A stretch of DNA of 10,406 nucleotides from an uncultured Anaerolineae bacterium (lineage in GTDB: Bacteria; Chloroflexota; Anaerolineae; Anaerolineales; Villigracilaceae), in contig CAINXK010000575.1 in NCBI GenBank assembly GCA_903854805.1, positions 1-10,406 of the forward strand, written 5' to 3'. Shown piece by piece: positions 8,501 to 10,406 of the stretch. The first letter of the stretch is position 1. Each line of letters starts with the position of its first letter. The notes beneath the pieces were generated by a model. It saw only the letters and a list, made by a program, of their open reading frames with translations, ran no database searches and was not told the DNA's origin. The translations under genes and the position numbers were made by a program.

Positions 8501-10406
8501 ATGGACTCAGCCAAAACGTGAAATTCATTTTCACTTTGCCGCAGCGCTTCTTCCGCCGCCTTGCGCACGGTGATGTTGGTATGAGAAACCAGAACAGTGC
8601 CTTCTTTTCCTCGCAGCGGTACGGCTTGCATGGCGAACCAACGCCTTTCACCGCCCGGGCCATGACAAGGATACTCCTGGCTGAAAGAAGTCAGTTCGCC
8701 GAGCTGGACTTTTCGGACCCCATCAGTTCCATCCTGTGCCAGCGTCGTATCACCCCACTCTTCACCGTATTTCACAAAATAATTGGCGCCCACGCCCCAT
8801 GTGCTTTCATCTTCCCCACCGTTTTCAAAAGCGAAATTTCGCCACTTCTCGTTGATCGTTAGAATGAGCCCATCGGGACCCACCACAGCCATATGGGCAT
8901 CCACTGAGTTGAATATCCGCCGGTTGAAGTCGGCTTGCTCCGCCAACTTTTCTTCCGTCCGCTTTCGCTCGGCAATATCCCAGGCGAAATCGGCCAGGGA
9001 TGCCACCATTTCGACATCCTGTTGGTCATAATCGGTCAACTTGTTGCCTACGCCAAGGATGGCCACAATCGTCTCTCCGCGCATTACCGGGACTACCAGT
9101 TCTCTTATGACTGGCGCATGGCCCTGCGGCAGTCCCTTGCGGTGTGAAAGTGAGGCATAATCATTGTGAATGACAGGATGTTTTTCGTGAACGCAGTCTA
9201 CCCAGACGCCCGCCTGGCTTATTGGATAATGAGACCCGGCCGGCTCAGCCTTGCACATATGTTGAACAGTGTTAGTGGACCATGCCTGCAGCGACAGCGT
9301 CAGCTGGTCTGGTTCCAGAAAATGGAAAAAGCCGACCTGGCTGGCTGTGAGTGCTTCCGTTTCGTCGAGTGTGATGCGTAACAGTTCTTCCAGCGAGCAG
9401 GTATTTGCCATCTGAATAATACGGCTGCGCGCCAACATTACCGCATCTAATCTTTTTCGATTGGTGCAGTCTCGACAGAAACAGATGAATTTTCCGCCAT
9501 CCAACTCTAAAAACGTCACAGACATTTCAACATCAAAAACGTTACCATCCTTGCCCAGGTGACGAGTCTCAAATAACTCCGAGCCATTCTCGATAACCCG
9601 CTTGATCCGCTCCACGGTTTCAGTAGGCGTATCGGCGATATCGATGTCACCAATCGACAACTCCAAAAGCTCGGCTTTGCTATATCCTGACATGACGCAG
9701 TAAGCCTCATTTACATCGGTGAGTTTGCCTTCCCGGTTCACAACCAGGAAGCCATCTGCTGTTGTCCGAAGAATACTATGCAAATAATGCTCGCTCGCGC
9801 GCAGCGCTAACGTTTGTTGGCTGAGATTTCGGAACATCAGACTGAGCGGGCGCTGCAATCCGGTCCGTATCACAGCGAGATAAATTAAGAAAAATGCGGT
9901 TAGTTTTCCAAAATGGCCCAACATATTGGAAAAATCATACACTCCAACATAAAATGTGAACGCAAGTTCCGAAAGGATGGTGGCAACTGTGGCAGCCAGC
10001 AACAGTCCTAACACTGGACGGTCAAACTGCTGGCGCTTGTTCCACAATAATCCCAACGAAAACAGCAGAATGAGACTGATGAAGTACTCGCTGTTTTTTT
10101 TGAAAGGGGTCAAGCCCTGTCCTTCGATATAGCAGACCGGGAACTGCCGCGTGAAAATAACCATCAGCAGCAGTACGGTGATGGCTGCATAAAACGCAAC
10201 CAGAACGTATTCCAAATTCTGGTGGTTTTTTTCTCGCGGAAGACTGGTGCTCGAGGTGGATGGGTGGGGTGTAGATGATAAGAAAAAAAGAACGAACAAC
10301 ATGGACAGGCTTTGCAGGTAACGAGCTGCTATCCATAATTGAGTGGGCAGGTTTGAGTCGTAGCCTGCAAAAATATTCATGCCCTTGTAGGCCAACATAT
10401 GGATCA
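5503..10406 (-). CDS. Membrane-bound hybrid histidine kinase, MASE3-PAS-GAF-PAS-PAS-PAS-HisKA-HATPase-REC-REC-Hpt (N-terminus outside window)
   Basis: Residues are counted from the Met at 10398, but the frame stays open to the window edge and that Met lies inside a MASE3 motif ([20 protein letters not shown]), so the true start is upstream of the window. MASE3 fills about 1-188, with hydrophobic segments near 21-42, 62-82, 105-119, 129-154 and 159-181. Then PAS (about 200-315), GAF (about 323-478), PAS (about 487-612), PAS (about 618-740), PAS (about 745-874) and a coiled coil. The kinase core has H-box SHEIRTP with phospho-His955, N1072, DTGIG from D1119 and GGTGLGL from G1148. Receiver 1 has D1267 and K1318 but Gln1221 in the acidic pocket and no switch Thr. 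Receiver 2 is complete (E1365, D1366, D1409, K1464). The Hpt domain has HTLKG with His1576. A 15-residue DSxxx repeat interrupts the ATPase domain at 1093-1107. The signal is unknown. Confidence 0.93.
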   Translation of the reverse strand, partial: IHMLAYKGMNIFAGYDSNLPTQLWIAARYLQSLSMLFVLFFLSSTPHPSTSSTSLPREKNHQNLEYVLVAFYAAITVLLLMVIFTRQFPVCYIEGQGLTPFKKNSEYFISLILLFSLGLLWNKRQQFDRPVLGLLLAATVATILSELAFTFYVGVYDFSNMLGHFGKLTAFFLIYLAVIRTGLQRPLSLMFRNLSQQTLALRASEHYLHSILRTTADGFLVVNREGKLTDVNEAYCVMSGYSKAELLELSIGDIDIADTPTETVERIKRVIENGSELFETRHLGKDGNVFDVEMSVTFLELDGGKFICFCRDCTNRKRLDAVMLARSRIIQMANTCSLEELLRITLDETEALTASQVGFFHFLEPDQLTLSLQAWSTNTVQHMCKAEPAGSHYPISQAGVWVDCVHEKHPVIHNDYASLSHRKGLPQGHAPVIRELVVPVMRGETIVAILGVGNKLTDYDQQDVEMVASLADFAWDIAERKRTEEKLAEQADFNRRIFNSVDAHMAVVGPDGLILTINEKWRNFAFENGGEDESTWGVGANYFVKYGEEWGDTTLAQDGTDGVRKVQLGELTSFSQEYPCHGPGGERRWFAMQAVPLRGKEGTVLVSHTNITVRKAAEEALRQSENEFHVLAESMPQIVWVTQPDGSNIYYNQQWVDYTGLTLEESYGHGWNKPFHPDDQQRAWDAWQSATKNGSTYDLECRLRRADGAYTWWLIRGAPLLDERGTILKWFGTCTDIHEFKQVEEALRVSEKKYIELLDNLSSGVVTHAPDTSILYFNKRACELLGITPEQMLGKQAMDPQWHFLRADGTPMTLAEYPINQVLSTHQPLQNFALGIFHPIAEQVCWVLVNGLPIWDAAGQLESAIITFVDITERKQAEDQVNSAQIELQRLLANAERSRLTLLSVAEDQKETERELRQYRDHLEELVKERTSELEIAKEQAESANRTKSDFLAVMSHEIRTPLNGVMGLTYLALQTELSEKQRDYLNHLQYSGELLMATINDILNFSKIEAGKLTLERVDFNLEDVLRGISDLLAARAHGKDLELVFHTEMNVPRLLIGDPQRLGQILLNLVSNAIKFTQEGEVVVKVRPVEQRDSPLHDSAVGDSPVKNNPAVLEFSVRDTGIGMTEEQISHLFQPFSQADSSISRKYGGTGLGLSISQKLVKMMGGDIWAASQIGVGSVFTCIIAFEQQPEPNPTINLAGTINLAQAAPELAGLRILVVDQHEATQEFLRSTLESFAFKVTTAQCAEEGLLLLNKAGDDPFRLVLMDWKFPGGMDGLEAARCIRSDGRLARTPIILLGNQEDVQQKASAEGLNGSLLKPITRSQLFDAVMQVFGHQALTHARPTQEKISSETLGKLRGKHILLVEDNEINQMVAVEILQQMGLLVSVADDGEQAVEMARQGSYDAILMDIQMPGMNGYQATAQIRGTNLRSDPDQIPIIAMTANALNGDSQKALEAGMSDYVSKPVDVAQLASVLVRWLDHPSIETPPGKGFQPTDDPKDDIPAPAPSPDSHVEQELLPAALKSIDMNSALTRLGNNKALYHRLLLLFHAEHAQDGTAIRTAVQGNDLELAHRLSHTLKGLAGTMGADELRAAAKDLETAVGEGNEPLFEPLLVQVEQKLAVVMASIARLM
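7085..7129 (-). repeat. Three 15-bp in-frame tandem repeats inside the ATPase domain of the second kinase
   Basis: Three imperfect 15-bp units, each containing ACTGTCG on the + strand (at 7087, 7102 and 7117). On the coding strand they give three pentapeptides beginning Asp-Ser ([15 protein letters not shown]; residues 1093-1107). They sit between the N-box and the DTGIG motif, where the paralogous kinase at 162-4010 has a shorter turn. Confidence 0.75.

Noticed and set aside
8341..8862. Open frame of 173 codons on the + strand inside kinase 2
   Set aside because: It is antisense to PAS domains of the second kinase, has no recognisable domain and no ribosome binding site worth noting.
162..10398. 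Large inverted repeat formed by the two kinase genes
   Set aside because: The shared parts are conserved at protein level, but by eye the DNA has diverged with many third-position differences, so it is paralogy and not a recent DNA repeat.

Overview
The window is dominated by two very large hybrid histidine kinases that face each other and converge on a small, partly decayed region. Moderate GC content, multi-PAS/GAF hybrid kinases, a MASE3 sensor, a short lipoprotein and a KdpD-type protein suggest an environmental bacterium. My best guess is a member of the Chloroflexota (Anaerolineae-like). That guess rests on overall gene style and should be held loosely.

Layout. Positions 1-123 carry the last 40 codons of a response-regulator receiver domain. 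A 38-nt gap separates it from a + strand hybrid kinase (162-4010) built as REC-PAS-PAS-GAF-HisKA-HATPase-REC-REC-Hpt with no membrane segments. A 244-nt intergenic stretch follows, then a small lipoprotein gene (4255-4554) closed by a strong 13-bp hairpin (4587-4621). From 4765 to about 5091 there is the N-terminal P-loop part of a KdpD sensor kinase. It is cut off where a roughly 95-bp terminal fragment of an IS3-like insertion sequence begins on the opposite strand (about 5087-5183). About 320 bp follow with no gene I can recognise. From 5503 to the right edge, on the - strand, lies a second hybrid kinase: MASE3-PAS-GAF-PAS-PAS-PAS-HisKA-HATPase-REC-REC-Hpt. Its true start is beyond the window.

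How the parts may work together. The two kinases share the same C-terminal phosphorelay cassette and are clearly paralogous there, but their inputs differ. One is cytoplasmic, has its own N-terminal receiver and contains a PAS domain with a FixL-like histidine. The other is anchored through MASE3. Each can in principle pass phosphate His-Asp-His internally and then to a separate response regulator. The first of the two C-terminal receivers in each kinase has lost the conserved switch Thr/Ser, and in the second kinase also one acidic pocket residue, so the second receiver probably carries the relay. No DNA-binding output regulator is visible, so the target genes are unknown. The middle of the window looks like a rearrangement scar. 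I found no CRISPR array, tRNA or rRNA.
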